Part shown: one piece after another, positions 44,493 to 52,817 of the stretch | Layout of the letters: the number at the start of each line of letters is the position of its first letter | How positions within the stretch are numbered: position 1 is the first letter of the stretch | Source: CAYONP01 sp964405335 | Lineage (GTDB): Bacteria; Armatimonadota; UBA10988 | Reading direction: 5' to 3' | Assembly: GCA_964405335.1 (NCBI GenBank) | Contig: CAYONP010000020.1 | Coordinates: 4,260 to 68,259, forward strand | Length of the DNA stretch: 64,000 nucleotides | Notes under the pieces: generated by a model | Database searches by the model: none | The model's input: the letters and a program-made list of their open reading frames with translations, nothing else | Told to the model about the DNA's origin: nothing | Made by a program: the position numbers and the translations under genes

Positions 44493-45242
44493 ATGGTCGG
44501 GGCAGGGACGGACGGGTTGGCCGTTCACCTCCTCTGGACCGGGGGCTGGGACTCGACTTACCGCCTGCTCGAACTGCTGCTCGCCGGACGGGCGATCCAG
44601 CCGCACTACATCCTCGATGACGACCGGCTCTCGCTCGGCCACGAGTTGCGTACCATGGCCCGTATCCGCCAGCACCTGGCCGCGTGGCCGGGACTGCCCT
44701 GCCTGCACCCGACGCGGTTCGTCGCCAAGACGGAAATCGCCCCTCAGCCGGAGATCACCGCCGCCTTCCGCCGCCTGCGCACCGCTGGTCACCTCGGCTC
44801 GCAGTACCATTGGCTGGCGCGCTATGCCGCCCAGCTCGAGGGCACGCCGCTCGAGCTGTGCATCGACAACGGCCCGCTCGGCGTCCACGACCTGCGACCG
44901 TGGACCATCGAGCGGAGTGACGGCGAGGTGACCTGGTGGGAGCTCGAACCGGCAATCGAGGGCGACCTGCGCCTGTTCCTGTCCTTCCGGCTGCCGTTGA
45001 TCCACGTCGACAAGCCGGCGATGCGCCGCCGCGCGCAAGAGCTCGGCTTTGACGAGCTGCTGGAGCAGACCTGGTTCTGCCACCAGCCGACCCGGCGCGG
45101 CCGGCCGTGCGGTCGCTGCGTGCCCTGCCGGGTGGCGGTCGAAACGGGGCTGGGTGACCGGGTGCCGGCGATCGCGCGCGCTCGTCGGACCGCCGGCGAT
45201 ATGGTGCGCCGGTGGGCTAGACGGGCACGGGTAGCCGGTTAA
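44493..45242 (+). CDS. QueC-like PP-loop ATPase, paralogue 2
   Basis: The protein has 249 residues, with TGGWDS at 16-21 and zinc ligands Cys196, Cys206, Cys209 and Cys212. Long shared runs with paralogue 1 (GSQYHWLARYAAQ, LHPTRF, IQPHYILDDD) show a recent duplication. GGAG lies 6 bases before the ATG at 44493; GTG 44463 and ATG 44466 are weaker alternatives. The 126-base gap before it has a TTGACA at 44420-44425 with only a poor -10 (CAGACT) 17 bases on, so a separate promoter is doubtful. Confidence 0.82.
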   Translation: MVGAGTDGLAVHLLWTGGWDSTYRLLELLLAGRAIQPHYILDDDRLSLGHELRTMARIRQHLAAWPGLPCLHPTRFVAKTEIAPQPEITAAFRRLRTAGHLGSQYHWLARYAAQLEGTPLELCIDNGPLGVHDLRPWTIERSDGEVTWWELEPAIEGDLRLFLSFRLPLIHVDKPAMRRRAQELGFDELLEQTWFCHQPTRRGRPCGRCVPCRVAVETGLGDRVPAIARARRTAGDMVRRWARRARVAG

Positions 45243-45298
45243 GACGCAGGCGTCGTGGCCGATGCCATCTCCGTGGAAGGGCGCATGGAGTTTGCATC

Positions 45299-46069
45299 GT
45301 GACACAGTCTGGGAGCCAGCGACGGACGAGGCAGGTGCTCTGGTCGGGCGGCTGGGACTCCTCGTACCGGGTCATGGAGCTCGTGCTGGTCCTGGGCTAC
45401 GATGTCCAGCCGCACTACATCCTCGACGACGTGCGTGACTCGCTGCTGTTCGAGCTGCGCGCCATGAATGAGCTGCGCCGCGAGATCAACCGGCGATCGA
45501 CGACCGGCGCCCAGCTGCTGCCAACCAGCTACACCGGTCGCTACGAGATCGCCGCCGACGCCGAGATCAGTGGGTCGATCCGAGACCTCCAGCGGGTGTC
45601 GCACATCAGCGGCCAGTACGACTACCTGGCGCGATATGCCAAGCAACTCGGCACGCACGAGCTGGAGATGGGCTTGGTCGACGGCACGATGGGGGAGTGG
45701 GACATTCGGCCGTTGATTGTCGAACGTCGCGAGGATGACGACGTCTGGTACGAGTTCGACCCAGCACGGATGGACCACGAACTGGCTGTCTTCGCCTGGT
45801 TCCGCTACCCGATCATCCGGCACCACAAACGCTCTCTGCTCGATCGGGCCCGGACGTTCGGCTTCGCCGACCTGCTGGCCGGCAGCAGTTGGACCTGCCA
45901 CCGGCCGACGCGCCGCGGCCAGGCATGTGGGCGGTGCATCCCGTGTCGCTTTCTGCGCGAGTGCGGACTGGGCCGCCAGATGCCCTGGACGTCGCGCCTG
46001 GTCGGCTTGGCGCGCGACCTGGCCGCCGCGGCGCTACCCACGCGGCCGGTCCATCGCCGCCTGCACTGA
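45299..46069 (+). CDS. QueC-like PP-loop ATPase, paralogue 3
   Basis: The protein has 256 residues, with the canonical-looking SGGWDS at 16-21 and zinc ligands Cys200, Cys210, Cys213 and Cys216. It shares VQPHYILDD, QYDYLARYAKQL and DIRPLIVERR with the other two but is clearly more divergent, so it may have a distinct substrate. GTG start with GGAG 8 bases upstream. It ends the cassette 44 bases before the SorC-type regulator. Confidence 0.82.
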   Translation: MTQSGSQRRTRQVLWSGGWDSSYRVMELVLVLGYDVQPHYILDDVRDSLLFELRAMNELRREINRRSTTGAQLLPTSYTGRYEIAADAEISGSIRDLQRVSHISGQYDYLARYAKQLGTHELEMGLVDGTMGEWDIRPLIVERREDDDVWYEFDPARMDHELAVFAWFRYPIIRHHKRSLLDRARTFGFADLLAGSSWTCHRPTRRGQACGRCIPCRFLRECGLGRQMPWTSRLVGLARDLAAAALPTRPVHRRLH

Positions 46070-46113
46070 CCGCCGCGCGCGGGGCGTGTTACCATGAGCG
46101 CGGCAGACAGGCG

Positions 46114-47166
46114 ATGGCCGATCGCGACATCATCTTCGAGGCGGCGCGGCTCCACTTCGAGGAAGGGCTCAAGCAGGACGAGGTGGCCCAGCGCCTGAAG
46201 GTCTCACGCCCGACCGCGGCGCGCTACCTGGCCATGGCCCGCGAGATGGGTTACGTCAAGATCCGCGTGCTCGAGCCGCAGAGCCACGCCTTCCTGCACG
46301 ACCTCGAAGTCGAGCTGTGCGAGCGGTTCCCCAAGCTGCGCGAGGCGCTGCTCACCCCCTCGCGGCCCGAGACCGCCGTCGCCGGCCACCCCACCGCGCG
46401 ACGCGCCGTGGTCGACGAGCTGGCCGAGCGCGCGGCGAGCCGGGTCGATCAGCTGCTGACCAGCCAGCGACGCCGCAGCGCGCCGGTGGTCGCCGTCGCG
46501 CGGGGGGAGATGATCGACGCGGTGATCCGGCGGATCAAGCCGAGCCGGCCGGTGCCCGAGCTGGAAGTCCTGCCCATGCTCGGCTACCTGCGCAGCCGCG
46601 ACTATCCTTACGACGCCAATCGGCTGGCGCAGGAGCTGGCCCGCATCTACGCCGGCGACTATGAGTGGATCCCCGCCCCCGCCGTGGTCACCGCCGACGA
46701 GGCGGCCGTGCTGCGCGCCATGCCGCTGGTCGCCGAGCCGTTGCGCAAGCTCGAAGACGATGTCGACCTCGTGTTGACCAGCATCTCCTGCCCCTACTTC
46801 ACCCGCCAGAACGGCGAGCGGGCGATGCGCGAGCAGACGCTGCTGCAGTCCGAGCGGGTGACCCGCGAACAGATTGCCGAGCTGGTCGACCGCGAGCGCG
46901 TGGTGGGCGAGATCTGCGGCTGGTACTTCAGCGCCGGCAAGCTCGTCGAACCGCCCGGCATCACCGTCCTCGGCCTGCCCCTGGCCGTCCTGCAACGCAA
47001 GGCCGCGATGCCCGAGGTGGCGGTGATCGGCGTCGCCGGCGGCGACGCCGACCGCCTGGCGGCCATCGACGCGGCGCTGCACCTCGGGCTGATCAACATC
47101 CTGGTCACCGACTACCTGACCGCCCACCGCCTGCTCGATCGCGCGCGGCACGACGGAGAGAGCTGA
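46114..47166 (+). CDS. SorC/DeoR-type sugar-binding transcription regulator
   Basis: The protein has 350 residues. The N-terminal helix-turn-helix (LKQDEVAQRLKVSRPTAARYLAMARE) is followed by a sugar-phosphate-binding NagB/RpiA-like domain. Within that domain are VPELEVLPMLGYLR, YAGDYEWIPAPAVVT, DLVLTSISCPYF and GDADRLAAIDAALHLGLINILVTD. It would sense a phosphorylated sugar and regulate carbohydrate genes. It is 44 bases downstream of the QueC-like/ATP-grasp cassette on the same strand and 1 base before YgfZ, so its target may be in either unit. Confidence 0.88.
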   Translation: MADRDIIFEAARLHFEEGLKQDEVAQRLKVSRPTAARYLAMAREMGYVKIRVLEPQSHAFLHDLEVELCERFPKLREALLTPSRPETAVAGHPTARRAVVDELAERAASRVDQLLTSQRRRSAPVVAVARGEMIDAVIRRIKPSRPVPELEVLPMLGYLRSRDYPYDANRLAQELARIYAGDYEWIPAPAVVTADEAAVLRAMPLVAEPLRKLEDDVDLVLTSISCPYFTRQNGERAMREQTLLQSERVTREQIAELVDRERVVGEICGWYFSAGKLVEPPGITVLGLPLAVLQRKAAMPEVAVIGVAGGDADRLAAIDAALHLGLINILVTDYLTAHRLLDRARHDGES

Positions 47167-47167
47167 G

Positions 47168-48217
47168 ATGACCAGCAGCCCGCTGCTCGAGCACCTCGGC
47201 GCGGCCGAGACCATCGACCTGGCCGGCTGGCGGATTGCCGCGCACTACGGCGAACCGGCCGCCGAAGTCGCCGCCGTGCACCGGGCCGCCGGCCTGATCG
47301 ACCGCGGCGAGCGGGGCCGGATCGCGGTGCTTGGCGAGGCGCGGTGCGACTGGCTGAACAAGATCGTCAGCAACGACACCTCGCGGCTGGCGCCGGGCGA
47401 CGGGCTGCGGGCGCTGCTGCTGACCGTCAAGGGGCGCATCGGCTGTGACCTGCGGGTCTACGCCCTGGCCGACCGCCTCCTGGTCGACACGGCTTTCGAC
47501 ACCGCCGAGGGCCTGCTCGAGAACCTGCGCCGCTTCCGGCTCTATGGCGACGCCATCGAGCTGCGCGACCTGCGGCCGGAGACCTGCCAACTCGGCCTGC
47601 ACGGCCCCGCAGCGGCCAGGCTGGCGAGTGAGGTGAGTGGTCTCGACGCCGCCTCGATCGAGCGCTACGGCTGCATCGAGAGCGACGGGCTGCTGCTGGT
47701 CCGTCACGATGAGTTCGGCGAGCCGGGATACGACCTGATCGCGCCGGTCGACCGCGGCCCGGCGCTGTGGGCAACGCTCTCGGCGGAGGCGCAGCCGTTC
47801 GGATGGCTGGCGGCCGAAATCATGCGCGTCGAGGCGGGCGAGCCGCGCTGGGGAGCCGAGCTGAACGGCGACCACTTCCCGCTCGAAGCCGAGCTCGAAG
47901 AGGCGTTGAGCCACACCAAGGGCTGCTACCCGGGCCAGGAGGTGGTCGCCCGGATGCGCGACCGCGGTCATCCGAACAAGCTGCTGCGCCCGCTTGCCGT
48001 CGCCGGCGACAAGGTGCCCGTCCGCGGCGCCCACGTGCTGGCCCGCGACGAGCCGAAGCCGGTGGGCACCATCTACAGCGCCGTCGCCTCGCCGACGCTG
48101 GGGGTCCGCGCCCTGGCCTACCTCAAGACCGAGTGCGCCGAGCCGGGCACCACACTGTTCGCCGTGGTCGACGGCCCGCCGGCGAAGGCCACGGTGCTCG
48201 CGCGGCCGGCGCGCTAG
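47168..48217 (+). CDS. ygfZ: YgfZ/GcvT-like folate-binding protein
   Basis: A 349-residue protein that aids iron-sulphur cluster enzyme maturation with tetrahydrofolate. The diagnostic KGCYPGQEVVAR motif with the conserved Cys is present in HTKGCYPGQEVVARMRDRG. The N-terminal GcvT-like fold shows DWLNKIVSNDTSRLAPGDG. It follows the SorC regulator by one base. The Fe-S enzymes IlvD and QueE and the AddB cluster encoded nearby are possible clients. Its stop overlaps the convergent phosphoesterase stop in CTAG. Confidence 0.9.
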   Translation: MTSSPLLEHLGAAETIDLAGWRIAAHYGEPAAEVAAVHRAAGLIDRGERGRIAVLGEARCDWLNKIVSNDTSRLAPGDGLRALLLTVKGRIGCDLRVYALADRLLVDTAFDTAEGLLENLRRFRLYGDAIELRDLRPETCQLGLHGPAAARLASEVSGLDAASIERYGCIESDGLLLVRHDEFGEPGYDLIAPVDRGPALWATLSAEAQPFGWLAAEIMRVEAGEPRWGAELNGDHFPLEAELEEALSHTKGCYPGQEVVARMRDRGHPNKLLRPLAVAGDKVPVRGAHVLARDEPKPVGTIYSAVASPTLGVRALAYLKTECAEPGTTLFAVVDGPPAKATVLARPAR

Positions 48218-48702
48218 AGGCCGATCAGCGTCGCCTCGCGCGCGGAGGTGTCGAAGACCACCACCGTGCGCCGGCCGGTCAGCCAGCCGCCGACCTCGCC
48301 CGGGTTGATCACCCAGCACCCCTCGGCCCGGCGCAGGTCGATCGCGTGGGTATGGCCGTAGACCACCACGTCGTAGAGCCCCGACGCAGCCAGCGCCTCG
48401 ACCGGCTCGGGCTCGTGGTGGATGGCGAAGCGGCAGCCGGCGATCACCGGATAGGCGAACTTCGGCTGCAGCTCCCAGCCGTAGTCGGCAAACCGCCGGC
48501 TCAGGCCGAGCCGCTCACCGTCGTTGTTGCCCAGCACCGCGGTGACGGGCACCTCGAGCGCCTGCAGCGGCGGCAGCGCAAAGGGCGCGACGAAGTCGCC
48601 CGCGTGGATCAGGTGCCCGACGCCGGCGTCCTGCAACGCCGCCACCGCCGCCTCGACCGCGGGCAGGTTGTCGTGCGTGTCGGAGATGATGCCGACGATC
48701 AA
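48214..48702 (-). CDS. YfcE/MJ0936-type metallophosphoesterase
   Basis: A 162-residue binuclear metal phosphodiesterase. Motifs in order: GIISDTHDN, HAGDF, VLGNNDGER, FAIHHEPEP and YGHTHA, ending VINPGEVGGW. The usual GH in the fourth motif reads HH. The substrate is unknown; relatives act on cyclic nucleotides or phosphodiesters. It is the last gene of a five-gene minus-strand operon, overlapping yjbQ by 4 bases. Confidence 0.9.
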   Translation of the reverse strand: MIVGIISDTHDNLPAVEAAVAALQDAGVGHLIHAGDFVAPFALPPLQALEVPVTAVLGNNDGERLGLSRRFADYGWELQPKFAYPVIAGCRFAIHHEPEPVEALAASGLYDVVVYGHTHAIDLRRAEGCWVINPGEVGGWLTGRRTVVVFDTSAREATLIGL

Positions 48703-49103
48703 CCGCCGCTCCCGATCACGGTCACTACCACGCGACGCTGCCGCGGGCCGTCGAACTCGCAGAACTGGATCGCCTGCCAGGTGCCCAGCAGCAGCCGCCC
48801 GCCGGCGATTGGCACCGTCTGCGAGGCACCGCAGAGGATCGCCTTGACGTGCGCCGGCGAGTTGCCCTCGCCGTGGCTGTAGGCCGCGTCCCAGGGCACC
48901 AGGCGGTCGAGCACGGCCAGCACGTCGCGGGCGACATCGGGATCGTAGCCCTCGTTGACCGCCAGCCCGGCGGTGGTGTGCGGGCAGTAGACCTGGCAGA
49001 GTCCGTCCCGCACGCCGCTCTCGCTGACCACCTTTCGCACGTCGGCGGTGATATCGAGGATCTGGTCGCGACTCGACGTCTGCAGTTGGAGTGTCTTCTC
49101 CAT
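48699..49103 (-). CDS. yjbQ: YjbQ family (UPF0047) protein
   Basis: A 134-residue small beta-fold protein with the family signature: CPHTTAGLAVNEGYDPDV, HGEGNSPAHVKA and LGTWQAIQFCEFDGPRQRRV. Family members show weak thiamine-phosphate synthase activity and rescue thiamine or pyridoxal defects; the real role is unsettled. The start at 49103 matches the common MEKTLQLQT beginning. It lies 46 bases after queE. Confidence 0.9.
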   Translation of the reverse strand: MEKTLQLQTSSRDQILDITADVRKVVSESGVRDGLCQVYCPHTTAGLAVNEGYDPDVARDVLAVLDRLVPWDAAYSHGEGNSPAHVKAILCGASQTVPIAGGRLLLGTWQAIQFCEFDGPRQRRVVVTVIGSGG

Positions 49104-49149
49104 GAGCTTAGTATGGCGCCACGTTGCGCCCAACCTCCGTTGGCGGTGT

Positions 49150-49893
49150 TCATCGCCCCTCGTCCGTGCCGCGCCGAGCACGGGGCCAGAGCAGACGATG
49201 TAGTTGGAGCTGCAACGTTACTTCCAGTCGCTGTTCCATGATCCAGCTCGCGAGCTGGCCTGGCAGCGGCCAGGCGTTCAGGTCGCCGGTGAACGCCAGC
49301 GGCGTGGCCGGGCTCAAGGCACAGCGCACGCCCGGCCTGGGCGGGTGCTCGGCCAGCGCCGCGGCCGCCCAGTCGAAGTCGGCCCGATCGGCGATCACGA
49401 TCTTCAGGTCGTCGAGCCCCGGCCGAAGCAACGGCACGTTCGGCCAGAGGTTATCCGCCACGTGGCCGCTCGACGGCGCTTTGAGGTCCATCACCACCCG
49501 CACGCGCGGGTCAAGGCCGACGATGCTCAGGCTGCCCGAGGTCTCGAGCAGAACCTCGTGGCCGGCCTCGCACAGCGCCACCAGCAGGTCGCGACAGGCC
49601 GGCTGCAGCAGCGGCTCGCCGCCGGTCACCTCGACCAGCGTGACGCCGTCGGCCTGGTCGACCAGCTCGCCGAGCGTCATCGCACGCCGCTCATCGGGCC
49701 CGAACAGGCCGGGCTTCCAGGTGTAGGGCGTGTCGCACCAGGGGCAGCTCAGGTGACAGCCGGCCAGGCGGATGAACCAACAGACCCGGCCCGCGTCGGC
49801 GCCCTCGCCCTGCAGGCTGAGGTAGACCTCGCTGACCGACAACGTCCGGTCGAGGTCGACCGGGCCGGCGATCTGCTCGGCCGGCCGGCTCAT
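49150..49893 (-). CDS. queE: 7-carboxy-7-deazaguanine synthase
   Basis: A radical SAM enzyme of queuosine/7-deazaguanine synthesis. In its 247 residues the cluster cysteines are Cys46, Cys50 and Cys53 (GCHLSCPWCDT). SLQGEGADAGR precedes them, and EVTGGEPLLQPA gives the GGE SAM-binding motif. LETSGS and DLKAPSSG follow the QueE pattern. It overlaps queC by 4 bases. QueD and QueF were not seen in this window. Confidence 0.94.
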   Translation of the reverse strand: MSRPAEQIAGPVDLDRTLSVSEVYLSLQGEGADAGRVCWFIRLAGCHLSCPWCDTPYTWKPGLFGPDERRAMTLGELVDQADGVTLVEVTGGEPLLQPACRDLLVALCEAGHEVLLETSGSLSIVGLDPRVRVVMDLKAPSSGHVADNLWPNVPLLRPGLDDLKIVIADRADFDWAAAALAEHPPRPGVRCALSPATPLAFTGDLNAWPLPGQLASWIMEQRLEVTLQLQLHRLLWPRARRGTDEGR

Positions 49894-50573
49894 CGGGCCG
49901 GCTCGGCATAGGCCAGCGGGTCGGCCACGCCGGCCCGGGCAAAGCCGCGCAGCCGCAGGCGGCAGCTATCGCACACGCCGCAGGCCAGCTCCTCGGCCTG
50001 GTAGCAGCTCCAGGTCAGGTGCAGCGGCGCGCCGAGCTCGACCCCGCGGGCTACGATCTGCGCCTTGCTCAGCCGGATCAGCGGGGTGATGATCCGCGGG
50101 TCGGGCGATTCGTCGTGGTTGCCCTCGGCAAGGGCCGCCTCCATCGCGTCGCAGAAGCTGCGGCGGCAGTCGGGGTAGCCGGACGAATCCTCCTCGACCA
50201 TGCCGGTCCAGATGCTCTCCGCGCGCAGCACCTCGGCCCAGGCGGCGGCGATGAAGAGCAGATTGCCGTTGCGCTGCGGCACGTAGGTCACCGGGATGCC
50301 CGGCCGATCGAGGTCTTCGCCGGCGGGCACGGCGAGGCCGGCATCGGTCAGCGCCGAGCCGCCGAAGGCGCGCAAGTGGGCGATGTCGACGGTCTGCCGC
50401 CGGCCGATGCCGAGCGCGTCGCAGACGTCGGCGAAGGCGCGCTGCTCGCGCTGCTCGGTGCGCTGGCCATAGGTGATGTGCAGGGCCGCGACGTCGTGCC
50501 CCTCGCGCAGCGCCAGCGCGGCGGTGACGCAGCTATCCATGCCGCCCGACATGAGCACCACCGCCAGGGGCAT
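49890..50573 (-). CDS. queC: 7-cyano-7-deazaguanine synthase
   Basis: Converts CDG to preQ0 using ATP and ammonia. The 227-residue protein has PP-loop SGGMDS at 9-14, TYGQRTEQRE, VPQRNGNLLFIAAAWAE and zinc cysteines 190, 198, 201 and 204 (C-x7-C-x2-C-x2-C). It matches the canonical family, unlike the three divergent QueC-like paralogues at 42-46 kb. It lies 3 bases downstream of ilvD and overlaps queE. Confidence 0.95.
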   Translation of the reverse strand: MPLAVVLMSGGMDSCVTAALALREGHDVAALHITYGQRTEQREQRAFADVCDALGIGRRQTVDIAHLRAFGGSALTDAGLAVPAGEDLDRPGIPVTYVPQRNGNLLFIAAAWAEVLRAESIWTGMVEEDSSGYPDCRRSFCDAMEAALAEGNHDESPDPRIITPLIRLSKAQIVARGVELGAPLHLTWSCYQAEELACGVCDSCRLRLRGFARAGVADPLAYAEPAR

Positions 50574-50576
50574 TGG

Positions 50577-52730
50577 TCACTCCAGCCGCAACACGGCGCC
50601 GCTCGAGGCGCTGGTCGCCATCCCCGTGTAGCGGGCCAGCCAGCCACGCGTGTAGCGCGGCGCCGGCGGCCGCCAGGCGGCGCGGCGGTCGGCCAGCTCG
50701 GCCTCGTCGACCAGCAGCGCCAGCTCGCCGGCGGGGATGTCGACCCGGATCCGGTCGCCCGGCTCGACCAGGGCGATCAACCCGCCGGCGGCGGCCTCCG
50801 GGCTGACATGCCCGATGCAGGCGCCGGCCGTGCCGCCCGAGAAGCGGCCATCGGTGATCAGCGCGACGCTCGAATCGAGCTTCATGCCCTTGATGTAGCT
50901 GGTCGGGGCGAGCATCTCCTGCATCCCCGGCCCGCCGCGCGGCCCCTCGTAGCGGATGACCACCACGTCGCCGGCCTTCACCCGGCCGCCGAGGATGCCC
51001 GAGCAGGCCTCCTCCTGCGACTCGAAGACCACCGCCGGGCCTTCGTGCCGCAGCATCTCGGGCAGCACGCCGGCACTCTTCACGACCGCCCCGTCGGGCG
51101 CCAGGTTGCCGAACAAGATGCTCAGCCCGCCGGTCGGCGAGTAGGCCGTCGCGCCGGTGCGGATACAGTCGTACGGATCGAGGCTCAGCAGCGCGGCGCC
51201 GAAGGTCGCCTTGGCCGACGCGGCGCGGGCGGGCGTCCAGTCGAGAGTCAAGGCGGCGACGCGACCTTGGTCGACCGCATCGATGGTGAACACCGCCATG
51301 CGGGCCGGCTCGGCACCTTCGCGCACCATGCAGGCCAGCACCGCGGCTTCGCCATCGACCTCGCCGGGCAGCGCCGGAAAGCGCGTCCCCGGCTGCGCGC
51401 GCGACGCGGAGAACCAGGCCTCGATATCCTCGGGGATGCCGTCGCCGCCGACCGCCCGCCGCTCGCAGCCGTCGCTGAGCAGCGACCGAAAGGCGGGGGC
51501 GTTGCCGGCGTTCCAGGCGGCCGCCAGCCCGCGGGCCAGGGCGGCGGTGCCATTCGGCACGGTCACCTCACCGTTCAGGATATCCTCGACCCGCGTCTTG
51601 CGTCCGACCGGCGGCTCGCCGCCGACCACGTAGAGGTCAAGCGCCGCGGGGCACGCCGCCGGGCTGCGCAGGTCCCAGGCGGCGATGTTGTCGCCCAAGC
51701 TGAGGCCGGTCACCGTCGGGCAGTCGAGGTCGAGCAGCCCGGCGTCGTGCCGCACCAGCTCGCCAAGGATGGTGTGAATGCCGCCCGAGGCGTGGACGTC
51801 CTGGACGTGATAGGCCGATGAGGGCGAGACCTTGCACAGGTTCGGCGTCGTTGCACTCAAGCGGTTGATCCGCTCGATGTCGTAATCGACCCCGGCCTCG
51901 TGGGCAATCGCCAAGGTGTGCAGGATGGTGTTGGTGCTGCCGCCCATCGCCATGTCGAGCCGCAACGCGTTGTCGATGCTCTCGGCGGTGACGATGTCGC
52001 GCGGCTTGAGGTCCTCGGCGATCAGCTCGACGATCCGCTCGGCGGCCCAGTCGTAGAGCTGCCGCCGCGCCGGGCTGACGGCCAGCGTGGTGCCGTTGCC
52101 GGGCAGCGCCAGGCCGAGCGCCTCGCACAGGCAGTTCATCGAGTTGGCGGTGAACATCCCGCTGCACGAGCCGCAGGTCGGGCAGGCGGCCTCTTCCAGC
52201 GCGGCCAGCTCGTCGGCGCTCAGCTCGCCGGCGTTGTGCTCGGCCACGCCATAGAACACGCTGATCAGATCGCTGCCGCCCGCGCCGGCGGCCATCGGCC
52301 CGCCCGAGACGAAGATGGTCGGGAGGTTGCACCGCACCGCGGCCATCATCATGCCGGGCACAATCTTGTCGCAGTTGGGCACGCAGATCATGCCGTCGAA
52401 GCAGTGCGCCTCGACCATCGTCTCGACGCTGTCGGCAATGATCTCGCGGCTGGGCAGCGAGAACTTCATCCCCTCGTGGCCCATGGCGATGCCGTCGTCG
52501 ACACCGATGGTGTGGAACACGAACGGCACGCCGCCGGCCGCCCGCACCGCGCGTTTGAGGTACTGCCCCACCTCGGCCAGGTGCGCATGGCCCGGGATGA
52601 TGTCGACGTGGCTGTTGACAATCGCGACGAAGGGCTTGCTCACGTCGTCGCTGGTGAAGTTGCCGGTCGCCCGCAGCAACGAGCGGTGCGGCGCCCGTTC
52701 AAACCCGAGCTTGACCGTGTCCGAACGCAT
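50577..52730 (-). CDS. ilvD: Dihydroxy-acid dehydratase with an inserted NTF2-like domain
   Basis: Branched-chain amino acid synthesis. The E. coli-like type is seen in PGHAHL, PNCDKI (Cys120), CPTCGSCSGMFTANSMNCL and AMGGSTNT, and later GNLAPDGAVVKSAG, GPRGGPGMQEML and DGRFSGGTAG. The protein has 717 residues, about 100 more than E. coli IlvD. The extra part is roughly residues 390-505, reading like a SnoaL/NTF2 domain (ARGLAAAWNAGN, AFRSLLSD, VFTIDAVDQGRVAALTLDW). The frame is intact across it. GGAG lies 6 bases before the ATG. First gene of the operon ilvD-queC-queE-yjbQ. Confidence 0.92.
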   Translation of the reverse strand: MRSDTVKLGFERAPHRSLLRATGNFTSDDVSKPFVAIVNSHVDIIPGHAHLAEVGQYLKRAVRAAGGVPFVFHTIGVDDGIAMGHEGMKFSLPSREIIADSVETMVEAHCFDGMICVPNCDKIVPGMMMAAVRCNLPTIFVSGGPMAAGAGGSDLISVFYGVAEHNAGELSADELAALEEAACPTCGSCSGMFTANSMNCLCEALGLALPGNGTTLAVSPARRQLYDWAAERIVELIAEDLKPRDIVTAESIDNALRLDMAMGGSTNTILHTLAIAHEAGVDYDIERINRLSATTPNLCKVSPSSAYHVQDVHASGGIHTILGELVRHDAGLLDLDCPTVTGLSLGDNIAAWDLRSPAACPAALDLYVVGGEPPVGRKTRVEDILNGEVTVPNGTAALARGLAAAWNAGNAPAFRSLLSDGCERRAVGGDGIPEDIEAWFSASRAQPGTRFPALPGEVDGEAAVLACMVREGAEPARMAVFTIDAVDQGRVAALTLDWTPARAASAKATFGAALLSLDPYDCIRTGATAYSPTGGLSILFGNLAPDGAVVKSAGVLPEMLRHEGPAVVFESQEEACSGILGGRVKAGDVVVIRYEGPRGGPGMQEMLAPTSYIKGMKLDSSVALITDGRFSGGTAGACIGHVSPEAAAGGLIALVEPGDRIRVDIPAGELALLVDEAELADRRAAWRPPAPRYTRGWLARYTGMATSASSGAVLRLE

Positions 52731-52771
52731 GAGGAACTCCGGCGGGTCGCTTGGAGAGCGGCTTTCTGCGT

Positions 52772-52800
52772 ATCATAGCCCAGCGACGGCGATGCGGCAA
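52772..52800 (-). promoter_or_regulatory. Sigma-70-like promoter for the ilvD-que operon
   Basis: On the minus strand TTGCCG (52795-52800) and TATGAT (52772-52777) are spaced by exactly 17 bases. The start would fall near 52765, giving a leader of about 35 bases to ilvD. Confidence 0.55.
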
Positions 52801-52817
52801 CGGGAGCCCACCAGCCC

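Noticed and set aside
42395..46069. Treating the three PP-loop genes as redundant queC copies
   Set aside because: They differ from the true QueC in P-loop wording, zinc-site spacing and central region, and are clustered with an ATP-grasp gene rather than with queE.
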